A DNA stretch of 64,000 nucleotides from Burkholderia sp. WSM2230 (GCF_000472445.1 NZ_AXAJ01000006.1:62157-126156); one strand, 5' to 3'. Shown: positions 39,400-48,303, counted from the stretch's first letter. Numbers and translations: made by a program. The notes: generated from the letters alone by a model not told the origin.

Positions 39400-41511
39400 T
39401 CAGACGCCGAATGGATACAGGTCGGGCGTGCGTTCGGTCGCGCGGGTGGCAAGCGGCTCGACCGCGCGTGTCGTATCAAACCATACGTACGCATCGAATT
39501 GCTCGGGCAGCACGGCTTCCGCATAGTGGCTATGCAGCTCGCTCTCGGGGCGGTAGATCACGCCGATGAAACGTTCGAGCCGCGCTTCCTTCAACCGATC
39601 GCGCAGCAACGGGGCCGCGCCGCTCGACAGATCGAGGACACAGCGCGGCTCGCCGGATCTGTGGAACTGGTACTCATAGCTGTCCTCGCGCGAGGGCCGT
39701 ACGGCCTTTATTTCCATCGGGCCGTCCCAATCCGACGCCGCCGCGACGGCACCCGCGTGCGTGCCGAATCCGATCAGCGCGGCCTCGTCGCCAAAACGTT
39801 CGCGGCATAGCTGACCCACGTTCAGCTCGTTGCGCACGCGGCCCATTTCGGTCGCGGCTGCATTGCCGACGTGCGAGTTATGCGCCCACACTACCGCGCG
39901 GCTGGCAGGGCCTTGCGAGTCCAGCAGGCTCTGAAGCGTCTCGAACATGTGCGTGTCGCGCAGATTCCAGGTCCCGGCGGAACTGCGATACATGGTTCTG
40001 TAATAGCCCTCGGCCGATGCAACAAGACGCGCGTTCTGCGTGGCGTCGAACCAGCGGTCGTTGTCGCCGTGTGACTGTTCCAGCCGCTTGCGCAACAGAT
40101 CCTGTAACTGCTCGACCACCGCATTCTCGCAAGTTGCGAAGCCCGCCGAAAACACGGCGCGTCCGTACACTTGCGGGTCCTTCTGCCAGGGCGTGAGACA
40201 GCCGTAGCGTTCGCGTGCGACCTTCGCGGCGTCCGGATCGGTGTGATCCAGATAGTCGAGCACGGCGGCAATCGATGCCGACAGGCTGTACATGTCGAGG
40301 CCGTAAAAGCCGCAGGCTTGCGCATCGGCTGCCGCTTCGACGCGTTTGTTGCGTTGGACACTTTCGTTATGCGCGCGCAGCCAGCGAACGAAGGCCGCGA
40401 ACTCCTCGTTTCTCCACATCCAGACCGGAAAACGCTGGAACGGGGGCTCGTCGGTGCGCGGCTCCTGCGAGCGCACATAACTGTTGATGATAGCGGCATC
40501 GGGCCAATCGGCTTCTACGGCGACAATCGTGAAGCCATGCCGCTCGACAAGGCGCTGTGTGATCGCCGCGCGCGCCCGGTAGAACTCCGAGGTGCCGTGG
40601 CTGCATTCGCCAAGCAGCACGACGCGCTTCGTACCTAGATGATCGAACGCATCGGCGAAGCTCCTGTCTTCCGGCTCAGGGAGCGGGCGCGCAGCGGCGG
40701 CGATCAGCTCGGCCAGCGGCTGCGGCCGCGGCGTCCGGGACGGCTTTGCTGGCTGTCGTCTTTGCTGCTGCTGGATTTCCGGCGGCCTATGCGGTTGGTC
40801 AGCGTCTTCGTTCAACGGGCTTTCCGATTGGGCAGCGCCCTCATCGGGCCACCCTTGCTCGCCGATCAACGAAACGAAATGCACGCCGCCCAAATCTTCT
40901 TCGTCGAACTGGGTGTCGCTGCGGCGTGTCAGCTTAACGAGCCGCTGCGACTCTCGCGACGCGCCCACGGGCATCACGATCCTGCCGCCGATTGACAGCT
41001 GCTCGCGCCATGCGGGCGGCACATCCGGGCCGCCGGCGGCTGCGATGATTGCATCGAATGGCGCGCCAGCTGCCCAGCCCCGCGTGCCGTCTGCATGATG
41101 TACGTCCACATTGTCAAAGCCGCGCTCGCGCAGCGCATGGCGCGCGGATTGCGCAAGCGAGGCGCGACGCTCGATGCTATCCACGTGTGCGCTGAGCCGC
41201 GAGGCCACCGCTGCCGCGTAGCCGGAGCCGGTGCCGACATCCAGCACGCGGTCTGCCGGCGCGAGTTCCGCCGCCGCGAGCATGCGCGCGACGATCACCG
41301 GCTGCGAGATGGTCTGCCCATCGGCCAATGGCAACGGCGTATCGCTGTATGCGAATTCCGCTAACTCCTGCGGCACGAACAGATGCCGCGGGACCTCGCG
41401 CATTGCCTCGAGGACGCGCGCGTCGCTCACGCCGCGCGATACGATCTGGCTCTCCACCATCTGTTGCCGCGCTTCGTAGAAGGCTTCGTCGCCCGTTATT
41501 GATTCATCCAT
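39400..41511 (-). CDS. Fusion: protein-L-isoaspartate methyltransferase + erythromycin esterase-like domain
   Basis: The 703-residue protein joins two enzymes. Residues 10-220 are a Pcm-type methyltransferase with VPRHLFVP, DTPLPLADGQTISQP and the SAM-binding VLDVGTGSGYAAAV; it would methylate damaged isoaspartyl residues. A Pro/Gln-rich linker (about 225-270, with QQQQRRQPAKPSRTPRPQP) follows. Residues 275-690 are an erythromycin-esterase/succinoglycan-biosynthesis-like domain with VVLLGECSHGTSEFYRAR (Glu and His of the active site), VAVEADWPDA, and VVWAHNSHVGNA. The two domains have no open break between them. Linkage in one polypeptide suggests a joint role in repair or detoxification; the esterase substrate is unknown. 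Confidence 0.9.
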   Translation of the reverse strand: MDESITGDEAFYEARQQMVESQIVSRGVSDARVLEAMREVPRHLFVPQELAEFAYSDTPLPLADGQTISQPVIVARMLAAAELAPADRVLDVGTGSGYAAAVASRLSAHVDSIERRASLAQSARHALRERGFDNVDVHHADGTRGWAAGAPFDAIIAAAGGPDVPPAWREQLSIGGRIVMPVGASRESQRLVKLTRRSDTQFDEEDLGGVHFVSLIGEQGWPDEGAAQSESPLNEDADQPHRPPEIQQQQRRQPAKPSRTPRPQPLAELIAAAARPLPEPEDRSFADAFDHLGTKRVVLLGECSHGTSEFYRARAAITQRLVERHGFTIVAVEADWPDAAIINSYVRSQEPRTDEPPFQRFPVWMWRNEEFAAFVRWLRAHNESVQRNKRVEAAADAQACGFYGLDMYSLSASIAAVLDYLDHTDPDAAKVARERYGCLTPWQKDPQVYGRAVFSAGFATCENAVVEQLQDLLRKRLEQSHGDNDRWFDATQNARLVASAEGYYRTMYRSSAGTWNLRDTHMFETLQSLLDSQGPASRAVVWAHNSHVGNAAATEMGRVRNELNVGQLCRERFGDEAALIGFGTHAGAVAAASDWDGPMEIKAVRPSREDSYEYQFHRSGEPRCVLDLSSGAAPLLRDRLKEARLERFIGVIYRPESELHSHYAEAVLPEQFDAYVWFDTTRAVEPLATRATERTPDLYPFGV

Positions 41512-42342
41512 GCTGGACTTCCATAGAGCCCTTGGCCCGGTCCGACATTCATTATGCCGAGGCTATTGCACCGCACCCTTTCGCCTAAGCCCGTGCGCGC
41601 GAGCGTAATCCTTACAATGCTGCTTCCTGCTTTTCGCATTCGTGCGCACAGGCCTCGCAGATCCCAGCGGCGCAGTGATCTCACACCACGGCGCATCCAT
41701 GGCACGCTGAACCGCAGCGCTGAAACAGCTCATGGATCATGCGGCTCCCGGTTAAACCTATCGGATTTCGGGAAACTTGAGAAAGTGACTCGAGCGCTGC
41801 ACGTTCCAATTCTGGTCGACAGCAAGGCTTGTTCCGGCCTTTTTTGGACGGATAGTCTGCGGCGGACCTGCTGATGGAAGCTCATCGGCAACGCCTCGGT
41901 GATGAGCGTATAGGCCGGCTCTGCTCACACCTGCGAGGCGGCGCACTTTCGCTGATTGATAAAAATTTGAACGAGCCTTCCTCATTACCAACCCGAACCG
42001 GACACCCTCCCCCGCCTTTCCTAAGAAGAAAGGCAATTTCTCGCCTGTCTCCCCGCCTCCAGAAAAATTCATACTATTTGCCGCGAACGCAGTAGTTCCC
42101 GGACCACCGGCCGATATACAAGTAGGAATTGCAGCCTGCACGATCATGACCGGCAAAAATTGCTGACTCCCTCAACGTGAGATCTGCGCCGAGTGCGTAG
42201 CGCAACGAGGGCTCGCTCTCAGCATCGCCAGTCATGCGCGCTCAAGCAGGCCAAATCCGCGGCGGGGTTTGGAAAACGATGTTCTTGATCGTTAGCAGCC
42301 CGAATCAGATTCATGAGCTATTTATCGATCGAGAAGGTCACC
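41512..42342. other. 831-bp gap with no supported intact gene
   Basis: The region between the divergent Pcm-esterase fusion and the glycosidase gene has only short frames. One on the minus strand may be an insertion-sequence remnant (listed separately). Base composition is lower in GC around 41,940-42,140 than in the flanking genes, which fits old inserted DNA. Confidence 0.4.
41850..41990 (-). pseudogene. Possible transposase fragment (IS3-like OrfB N-terminus)
   Basis: One frame reads KVRRLAGVSRAGLYAHHR, like the start of IS3-family OrfB proteins (typically a C-x-x-x-x-VSRSGYYA motif). The similarity covers about 20 residues and the frame has no catalytic DDE part. I treat it as a possible relic only. 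Confidence 0.2.
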
Positions 42343-43920
42343 ATGGTTAAGCGACGTCAATTCATTGGAGGGCTGGTTGCCCTCGGCGGAAGTTATCTTC
42401 TTAGCGCGTGTGGCGGAGGTGGAGGCGAAGACAGCGAAGTTGGCGCGAGCGCTGCGAGCGGCAGTTCCGCCGCGCGCGCCACGGCGCGCAGCAGCGCCTC
42501 GCCTTCGGCAAACGGCACGGCCATGCCGCCCGCCAGTTCGATCATCGACGGCGCGGGCGCGGTCTGGACCATCACGGGCGGCGTGCTTTATAAGAACGGT
42601 GCAGTAGCGGGAAACAACTATAACGTTGCGCTCGCCATGTACTACACCGGTGCCGTCTACGCTGAAAATACGTCCGGCGAGTTTTATCAATGGAGCGGCA
42701 CGGGTTGGATCAGGTGCGCTGATCCCCGGCTGACAGGCGGCACTTCGGCAGACGGCACCACGATGCCGTCGGCGCCTTACATCATCGACAGTACGGGCGC
42801 CAAGTGGACCCTTGTGAATGGCATCGCGTACAAGAACGGCGTGGTGGCGGGCACGAATTACAACGTATCGCTCGTGCTGTGGTACGGCGGCAAAATATAC
42901 CTGCGCAATACCGGCGGTCAGTTTTATGTCAACGCCGAGGTCAAGGCTCAATGGCTGGCTTGCTCCGACCCGCGCATTGCTACGGCGCCGGCCGCGGGTT
43001 CGTTCTACGGCATTAACGGTCACCACGACTACCTGTACACGCCCGCGCAACTGGTCACTATCCTGAAGACGATGGGCTGCACGACCTATCGCGTCGGCTG
43101 CACGGCGGACTCATCGCAGCTCGGCCCGGTGACCAACATCGCGCAGACGTTGCAGACGGCGGGGCTTCAGGTGTTCGCATTGATCCAGCAGGGGATCTAT
43201 CAGAGCGACGGCACTCTCTTTGCCAGCGAATCGGCGGCTTACAGCGCGGGCTTCAGTTCCGGCTCCACGGTCGCTCGCGCGCTGATGCCATACGGCGTGA
43301 CGATGTACGAATGCGGGAATGAACTGACGCGTGACAAAGCGATCATTCTCGACGACACCAACGCCGGCACGAAGGCTATCGACTTCAACAACGCCAACTG
43401 GCCGCTTCTGCGCGGCGTCCTGCGCGGCATGATAGACGGCGTGAAGTCGGTACAGCCCTCGGCGAAGTGCGGCGTCAATTTCTGCGTGAACGATATCGGC
43501 GCATCCGACGCATTGTGGGAAGGCAGTCAGCCCGACGGCAGCAGTGGTTACGCCAAGGTTCGTTGGGACATCACCACCTGGCATAACTACGAAGTTTACG
43601 GCGACATCTTCGCTATTCCCACCGACGGCCAGGGTCCGGGGTTCGATCTGCCGACGTACTGCAAGGCGCGTTATGGCGTCCCGTTCATCATCAGCGAGTG
43701 GAACGCGGGTCCGGAGCGGACGCAGGCCTATCGGGCAAATTACATCACGAGCCAGTTGAGCGAATTCTATTCGGCGAGAAAGACGCACAACATCCAGTCG
43801 GTCATGTTGTACGTGCTCGATAGCGGAAACGATACATACGGCATCATGCTCGACGGCACGCCCATCAATCCGTCGTACAGCGCGTTTACCGGCTTTATAA
43901 AAAGCAATCCGGACGTGTGA
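42343..43920 (+). CDS. Tat-exported lipoprotein glycosidase (clan GH-A-like) with two N-terminal repeats
   Basis: The 525-residue protein starts MVKRRQFIGGLVALGGSYLL then SACGGGGG, a twin-arginine signal with a lipobox. Residues 57-130 and 137-211 are two copies of a module (each with YKNG.VAG.NYNV and ending CADPRL or CSDPRI). Residues 219-525 resemble a TIM-barrel glycoside hydrolase: E327 in YECGNELT is the likely acid/base and E452 in FIISEWNAG the likely nucleophile. The ATG at 42343 is preferred over 42313 because AAGG lies just upstream. The modules could bind carbohydrate. It stands alone; its substrate is unknown. Confidence 0.82.
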   Translation: MVKRRQFIGGLVALGGSYLLSACGGGGGEDSEVGASAASGSSAARATARSSASPSANGTAMPPASSIIDGAGAVWTITGGVLYKNGAVAGNNYNVALAMYYTGAVYAENTSGEFYQWSGTGWIRCADPRLTGGTSADGTTMPSAPYIIDSTGAKWTLVNGIAYKNGVVAGTNYNVSLVLWYGGKIYLRNTGGQFYVNAEVKAQWLACSDPRIATAPAAGSFYGINGHHDYLYTPAQLVTILKTMGCTTYRVGCTADSSQLGPVTNIAQTLQTAGLQVFALIQQGIYQSDGTLFASESAAYSAGFSSGSTVARALMPYGVTMYECGNELTRDKAIILDDTNAGTKAIDFNNANWPLLRGVLRGMIDGVKSVQPSAKCGVNFCVNDIGASDALWEGSQPDGSSGYAKVRWDITTWHNYEVYGDIFAIPTDGQGPGFDLPTYCKARYGVPFIISEWNAGPERTQAYRANYITSQLSEFYSARKTHNIQSVMLYVLDSGNDTYGIMLDGTPINPSYSAFTGFIKSNPDV

Positions 43921-44106
43921 GCAGGCGAGCCCCGTGATCGACTGGCCAACCTTGAGGACCTTGCGCGGGTGTTGGTAAGTTGCGGACGATGTGCGAAGCG
44001 GAGCAGATCGCGCGACCGGCTGCGCGCAAGTTGAAAGGACGAACTCGGCAGTGACGTTCTTCATTCCTCGCTATGGTTGCAATGGCTCCCCCTACCCCAT
44101 CCATCC

Positions 44107-44380
44107 GCTATTGCCATCGGCGGTCGCGCAGGTCAATCCGGGTCCTCGGCTCGATGCTGTCGAGCATTTGCCGTGCCTCATTCGCGTCCCGCACCGGCGT
44201 CCTGCCTTTGGAATGGCTGGGGCCGCGCACCGACGCAGCGGGTTGTCCGGGACGATCTGGCCGGTGACCAGCCAGTCAAACAGGTGGCAGATCGCCGCCA
44301 GGCGTTGCTTGACAGTCAATGCCGGCAGCGTCTACGTCTGCCGCTCGGTCCACGCGTTGACGTGCAGCGCCTGCACCCCG
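44107..44380 (-). pseudogene. Tyrosine recombinase (integrase) remnant, frameshifted
   Basis: Read across frames on the minus strand, the region gives QALHVNAWTERQT, a stop, then LTVKQRLAAICHLFDWLVTG and QIVPDNPL, then after a frameshift VRGPSHSKGRTPVRDANEAR and QMLDSIEPRTRIDLRDR before a stop. This is the core-binding domain of a site-specific integrase (commonly TVKQRLAAIRHLFDWLV and NPAASVRGP). The catalytic domain is absent. Together with the TIR-like fragment nearby it marks a decayed island. Confidence 0.8.
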
Positions 44381-44403
44381 GAAAGAACGTGACGCCGGCG
44401 TCG

Positions 44404-44673
44404 TTACACGCCCAGGATCCTGCCGACCGTTTCATTGAACTCGGTCGTCGCTTCATCGATAGCCTCGTCGGCCTCGTCATCGAGATTATCGACGTTCGCG
44501 TCGATCACCTCCTGCAGGGTCAGGTACGCAGCAACGATGCTGTCCAGCTGGTCGCTGGCGACCCGGGAATAGACGGCCTCGCCGAGCGCTTCCATAAAGT
44601 CGCCCCGGCTTCCCCCGATCAGGCCGTCCGCGTTGTTTTCCAGGTCGTCCTTGAACTGTTCGACGTCTGCCAT
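44404..44673 (-). CDS. Small acidic protein, unknown
   Basis: The 89-residue protein starts at 44673 with GGAGG five bases upstream, which I prefer to a longer frame from 44763. It is strongly acidic and predicted helical: MADVEQFKDDLENNADG, then EVIDANVDNLDDEADEAIDE and a C-terminal TTEFNETVGRILGV. No family is recognised. It lies between the integrase remnant and the TIR-like fragment in the decayed island. Confidence 0.6.
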   Translation of the reverse strand: MADVEQFKDDLENNADGLIGGSRGDFMEALGEAVYSRVASDQLDSIVAAYLTLQEVIDANVDNLDDEADEAIDEATTEFNETVGRILGV

Positions 44674-44806
44674 GCTTTCCTCCGGAAGATCAGTACAGCG
44701 TTGCTGGAATAAGGCGTGCACCAGCAAGGCTTGCGCCTGGTGAGACGGTTGCAGGACCGTCATACCTGCGCCGACGCACCACGCAAATAGTCACCGCGGA
44801 GTTCAA

Positions 44807-44941
44807 CTATTCCTCCTTGATGGTATGACCCACATCGTCTGGTGGGAGCAGCACGACCGCGAAGCCGCCGTCGATGCTCGCCTCGAACTTCTCGATGACA
44901 GCCCCGCCCTGGCTGGCTTGCTCATGCAGAATGAGCGGCCG
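44807..44941 (-). pseudogene. TIR-like nucleotide-binding effector, truncated fragment
   Basis: An in-frame stretch of about 44 codons on the minus strand reads RPLILHEQASQGGAVIEKFE then GGFAVVLLPPDDVGHTIKEE and stops at 44807. This matches the family of predicted nucleotide-binding TIR-like proteins (PF10137-type, found as effectors of CBASS/Pycsar anti-phage systems), whose core is ILHEQ-x-x-x-GRT-x-IEKFE followed by FAVVLLTPDD. Upstream, the frame loses similarity, and the domain is cut to its first half. I conclude it is a remnant of a defence effector. Confidence 0.7.
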
Positions 44942-45208
44942 AGCGCGGGCAGCCCCACGCGCAAACGGGCGCTATCCGGCCAACCGGCGGGAGCAGGCCG
45001 GGCGGCACGAGCGTCCGCGGGGCGCCCGTCGCCGCAGGACGCCGGCGGTGGCGCAAAGCAAGGCCATGGCGCCCGCTAGTGCGCGGCGCCGACAACGCTG
45101 GGCGGCGCCCCGACGCGTGTGCCCGCTGAGGCTCCGTGCATGTCAGCCCGAACGTCCGCGATTTGAGGGTACGTCCCGCGCATGCAGGACGTACGCGAGA
45201 TCTGCAAA

Positions 45209-45626
45209 TCACGCCTCAGGCTTGCCGCCGACAGTATTTCCCTGTTGCCAGGCGCGTTTGCCCTCTTCGGACAACTCTCCGCAACTGTGGGACGCGTCCG
45301 GCTTTGTGCCATCCACCGCCATTTTTCCACCCGGCTGTTCCTGCGCCGGGACCCTTGTGCCAGCGCGCTGTGCCGCACGATCATCCTGGGTGCGGCCTGC
45401 ATACGTTTCAGTTGCCATTTCAAGCTCCTCCAAAAGACCATCATCGTGTGCCAAAGAATCCCATCGGTACGACGCCGCAGCATTGAACATCTGGGCAACG
45501 TCCGTTGCTGCTCCAGCATGCCTCACATGCAAGCGCCGCTCCCGGCAGTGCCGCACCGTCGGGCTTTAGCGGAATGATGGCACCAGTCGCCTCGTCAACT
45601 GGCAGATAACGACCCGCCTCGTTCAC
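45209..45626 (-). pseudogene. Hypothetical gene, probably frameshifted
   Basis: One frame from a GTG at 45626 reads NEAGRYLPVDEATGAIIPL (then KPDGAALPGAAL). Around 45,510-45,540 the protein-like sequence continues in another frame as ATDVAQMFNAAASYRWDSL and HDDGLLEELEMATETYAG, ending at 45209. An alternative reading is a separate 69-residue gene from ATG 45418, which has GGAGG eight bases upstream. No family is recognised. It lies in the decayed island before the MFS gene. I cannot tell which reading is right. Confidence 0.35.
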
Positions 45627-45782
45627 AGCAGCCTTTCATAGTGACCGTTCGTGGCTGTTCTGTGACGCCGTGGCAGCCGCCTGCACCGCGCCCCCAATTA
45701 CAGGCAGCGTACCGACGAAGTCGAGTGGCATGCGATTCTGGAGTCGCATCGGCAGCAGACGCGTCCGGCGACGCGAAGCACA

Positions 45783-47399
45783 TCACTTGCGGGGCCGGAT
45801 GGTCACCACCGCGAGACCCGCTCCGGCGAGCGCGCACACAGCGGACACCAGCGCGACGGCACGCAGTGCGTCAGCGATGGCGTCAGCTTCTGCCAGCGCC
45901 ACGGGTCCGCGGAGCGGTGTATGTGCATCGCCCGCTGCCGCCGCGGATTGCGTGTCCGGCTCCAGCAACTTCCCGGTCTGGCGTGCGTCCTGCGGCACAT
46001 GCAACTCATCAAGCCGCGCGGATAGCATCGCGCGGTACGACCACACGAACACGATCCCGAGCACAGCAATTGCCAACAGGCTCGCCACGCGCGCAATAGC
46101 GTTGTTGATGCCCGACGCGATGCCTGCGCGATCGGCCGTCACCGAGCTCATGACGGTCGTGGTCAGCGGCGCGACGGTGATCGTCATGCCGAGCCCGAGC
46201 ACGGCCAGCGGCGGGAAGAACCCCGCCCAATAGCTGCCGCGCACAAACGGCAGCGCCAGCATCGCGAACCCGATTGCGGCGATGCCCGGGCCAGCGGTCA
46301 GCAGCGCGCGCGAACCGTAGCGGCTCGTCAGGCCGCCGGTGAAGCGCGATAGCAAACCCATAATGACAGGCACCGGCAGCAGCGCCGCACCAGCTTCGGT
46401 CGCGGTGTAGCCATGGGCGCGGATCAGCGTGAACGGCAGGAAGAAGAATGCACCGCCGAGGCCGAAGTAAAGCAGCAATGTGATGAGGTTGGCACCTGTA
46501 AAATCGCGCGAGCGGAAGACGTCGAGCGGCATCATGGGCTGATGGCTATTCGCCTCGATCATCAGGAATGCTGCGAGCACTAGCAGGCCGGCGCCAATCG
46601 CGCACAATACGAACGGATCCGCGAAACCGCGCGCGGAAGCCTGGGTCAGGCCGTACGTGAGTGCGGCGAGTCCCGCCGCCGCGCTCAGCGCGCCGGGCCA
46701 GTCCGCTCGTTGGGACGCATCGAGTTTGTGGCTGTTGGGCACCGACGCAATTGCGAGCGCGATCGTCACCGCTGCAAACGGGACGTTGAGAAAGAAAATC
46801 GCACGCCACGACAACGCGTCCACGAGCCAGCCGCCCGCCACCGGTCCCACCGCCGATGTGATCGCGCCGACGCCGGCCCAGGTGCCGATTGCCTGTCCGC
46901 GCGCTTCGCCGTCGAATACAGCGCCGATGATCGCGAGACTACTTGGTACGAGCAGTGCCGCGCCGATGCCTTGAACCGCGCGCGCGGCGATCAGCGCAAG
47001 CGCATTCGGCGCAAACCCACAAGCGGCCGACGCGAGCGTGAAAAGCGCGATGCCGGCGATAAACACCGTGCGGCGGCCGAACTGGTCGCCCATCGATCCG
47101 CCGACCAGCACGAGGGACGCGAGAAAGAGCAGGTAGGCGTTGACGACCCACTGCACCGCTGCGACGCTCGCGGCGAACTCGCTCTGAATGGCGGGCAGCG
47201 CGACGTTGACGACGGAGCCGTCGATGAACGCCATGCTTGAGCCGAGAATCGTCGCGGCGAGCGCAAGACGCTTGCGCCGGCACGGGTGGTCGACCGCGGC
47301 AGGCTGCGTGCGAATGAAGAGTTCGTCGCACGGGCTCGCTTGCGCAGCGATGAAGTGCGTGTTCTTCGGCTCGCTGTCGAGAAAATCCGGGTTGGCCAA
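45783..47399 (-). CDS. MFS drug efflux transporter, DHA2 (EmrB/QacA) family
   Basis: The 538-residue protein has about 14 transmembrane segments. Motif A is GGSMGDQFGRRTVFIAG, motif C is near GPVAGGWLVDALSWRAIFFLNVP, and motif D1 covers ILGSSMAFIDGSVVNVALP; these are typical of proton-driven multidrug exporters. The start is a TTG at 47399 with GGGAG five bases upstream; no ATG lies near. There is no adjacent membrane-fusion (EmrA) or TetR gene, so its regulation and partners are unknown. Confidence 0.92.
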   Translation of the reverse strand: MANPDFLDSEPKNTHFIAAQASPCDELFIRTQPAAVDHPCRRKRLALAATILGSSMAFIDGSVVNVALPAIQSEFAASVAAVQWVVNAYLLFLASLVLVGGSMGDQFGRRTVFIAGIALFTLASAACGFAPNALALIAARAVQGIGAALLVPSSLAIIGAVFDGEARGQAIGTWAGVGAITSAVGPVAGGWLVDALSWRAIFFLNVPFAAVTIALAIASVPNSHKLDASQRADWPGALSAAAGLAALTYGLTQASARGFADPFVLCAIGAGLLVLAAFLMIEANSHQPMMPLDVFRSRDFTGANLITLLLYFGLGGAFFFLPFTLIRAHGYTATEAGAALLPVPVIMGLLSRFTGGLTSRYGSRALLTAGPGIAAIGFAMLALPFVRGSYWAGFFPPLAVLGLGMTITVAPLTTTVMSSVTADRAGIASGINNAIARVASLLAIAVLGIVFVWSYRAMLSARLDELHVPQDARQTGKLLEPDTQSAAAAGDAHTPLRGPVALAEADAIADALRAVALVSAVCALAGAGLAVVTIRPRK

Positions 47400-47526
47400 G
47401 CTCGCTCCCGTGCTGATCGATGATGACTAGCATAGCAACTGGAGCCTGGGGCCGCTCATGCGACCCTATCGAAGGGTGATAGGACCTGTTAGCAATATTG
47501 CGGCTAACCGCGCGTGGAGCGGCCGG

Positions 47527-47718
47527 CTACCTGGCGTTGTAGTGGCCATCCGTCGCTTGTAGACCGAAAGCGGTCTCCCGAACTTCCCCTGAACAGTCAT
47601 TCATCGGGCCGGAGTTGGAGTTGAATTTCCTGTACGTCGCCGCACCGATGAAGCCGATCTTCGCTAGCTCACGCACGAGTTGCGTGGCTGATGCAACGTC
47701 CTTCATGTTGACAAGCAC
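47527..47718 (-). CDS. Small hypothetical protein, uncertain
   Basis: The 63-residue frame gives MKDVASATQLVRELAKIGFIG after an initial MLVN, then AATYRKFNSNSGPMNDCSGE. Composition looks protein-like, but there is no clear ribosome site and no family is recognised. It could be a truncated gene in the chromosome arm just left of the integrated element. Confidence 0.3.
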   Translation of the reverse strand: MLVNMKDVASATQLVRELAKIGFIGAATYRKFNSNSGPMNDCSGEVRETAFGLQATDGHYNAR

Positions 47719-47723
47719 CTTAC

Positions 47724-47900
47724 GTGCACGCGCATGCCGGGCGCGTGCTCAGCTTCGTCGACATCGAAGGCAATATCGCGCCCGAAGACTGCTTTCTGAG
47801 TCGACAGATCGTCGAACATCCGCGGGAAGATGCAGAGAACCTCGCACGAAACTTCGCTTCATTCCGCTGCTGCATTGAATCGGTGACGGCCGCCATCTAA
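47724..47900 (+). CDS. Short hypothetical frame, uncertain
   Basis: A 58-codon frame from a GTG reads VHAHAGRVLSFVDIEGNIAP and EDCFLSRQIVEHPREDAENL before ending TAAI. The composition looks like a real protein or the end of one, but there is no upstream ribosome site. The frame is closed by a stop at 47709, so it may be a gene fragment. Listed for completeness. Confidence 0.25.
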   Translation: MHAHAGRVLSFVDIEGNIAPEDCFLSRQIVEHPREDAENLARNFASFRCCIESVTAAI

Positions 47901-48093
47901 TAGCGTGAAAGCCTGGAAGCCGGCTTTGCGGTGAAAATTCCTAGCCGCGTTAGCTGGTGGAGCGGAGATCGGGCCATGGTTGCATACCCATCGTCTGACG
48001 GACATGGGAGACAAAATGCAACGAAAGATACAACGATAAAAGTCCGGGTTCAGGCGGTAGCCGGCGGACTTGCCCGGGCGCTCCAGCAACAAC

Positions 48094-48128
48094 AAAAAAC
48101 CCGTAGAGCCAATAGCTATACGGGTTTT
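48094..48128 (-). terminator. Intrinsic terminator, probably of the original tRNA-Val unit
   Basis: On the minus strand AAAACCCGTA and TACGGGTTTT form a 10-bp stem followed by six T. It lies 55 bp beyond the tRNA-Val 3' end in the tRNA's direction, as expected for the terminator of the interrupted tRNA gene. Confidence 0.8.
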
Positions 48129-48182
48129 CGGGTACTACAGCAGATCACTATGGAACTGCCGGAAGCAAATCGCGAAACGGAA

Positions 48183-48232
48183 TGGTGGGTGCTGAGAGGC
48201 TCGAACTCCCGACCTACGCCTTGTAAGGGCGC
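48183..48232 (-). other. Left attachment site (attL): 3' half of tRNA-Val (UAC)
   Basis: On the minus strand the sequence gives anticodon stem-loop GCGCC-CTTACAA-GGCGT (anticodon TAC), T-arm GGGAG-TTCGAGC-CTCTC, acceptor 3' strand AGCACCC, A and CCA. The 5' half (acceptor GGGTGCT and D-arm) is absent; unrelated sequence leads to the integrase. An integrase beginning 72 bp away makes this an attachment site, with crossover in the tRNA 3' half. The outer base pair of the anticodon stem is G-U here, which may mark the edge of the shared core. Confidence 0.85.
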
Positions 48233-48303
48233 CGTGAAACCCAATAGCCACGCACTTCTTGCTCCGTTCCTGCGTCTTTAGGACTCAAGAAAGGACGCGA
48301 ACC

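Noticed and set aside
41758..42156. 132-codon minus-strand frame as an intact gene
   Set aside because: No ribosome site; only about 20 residues resemble a transposase and the rest has no protein-like pattern.
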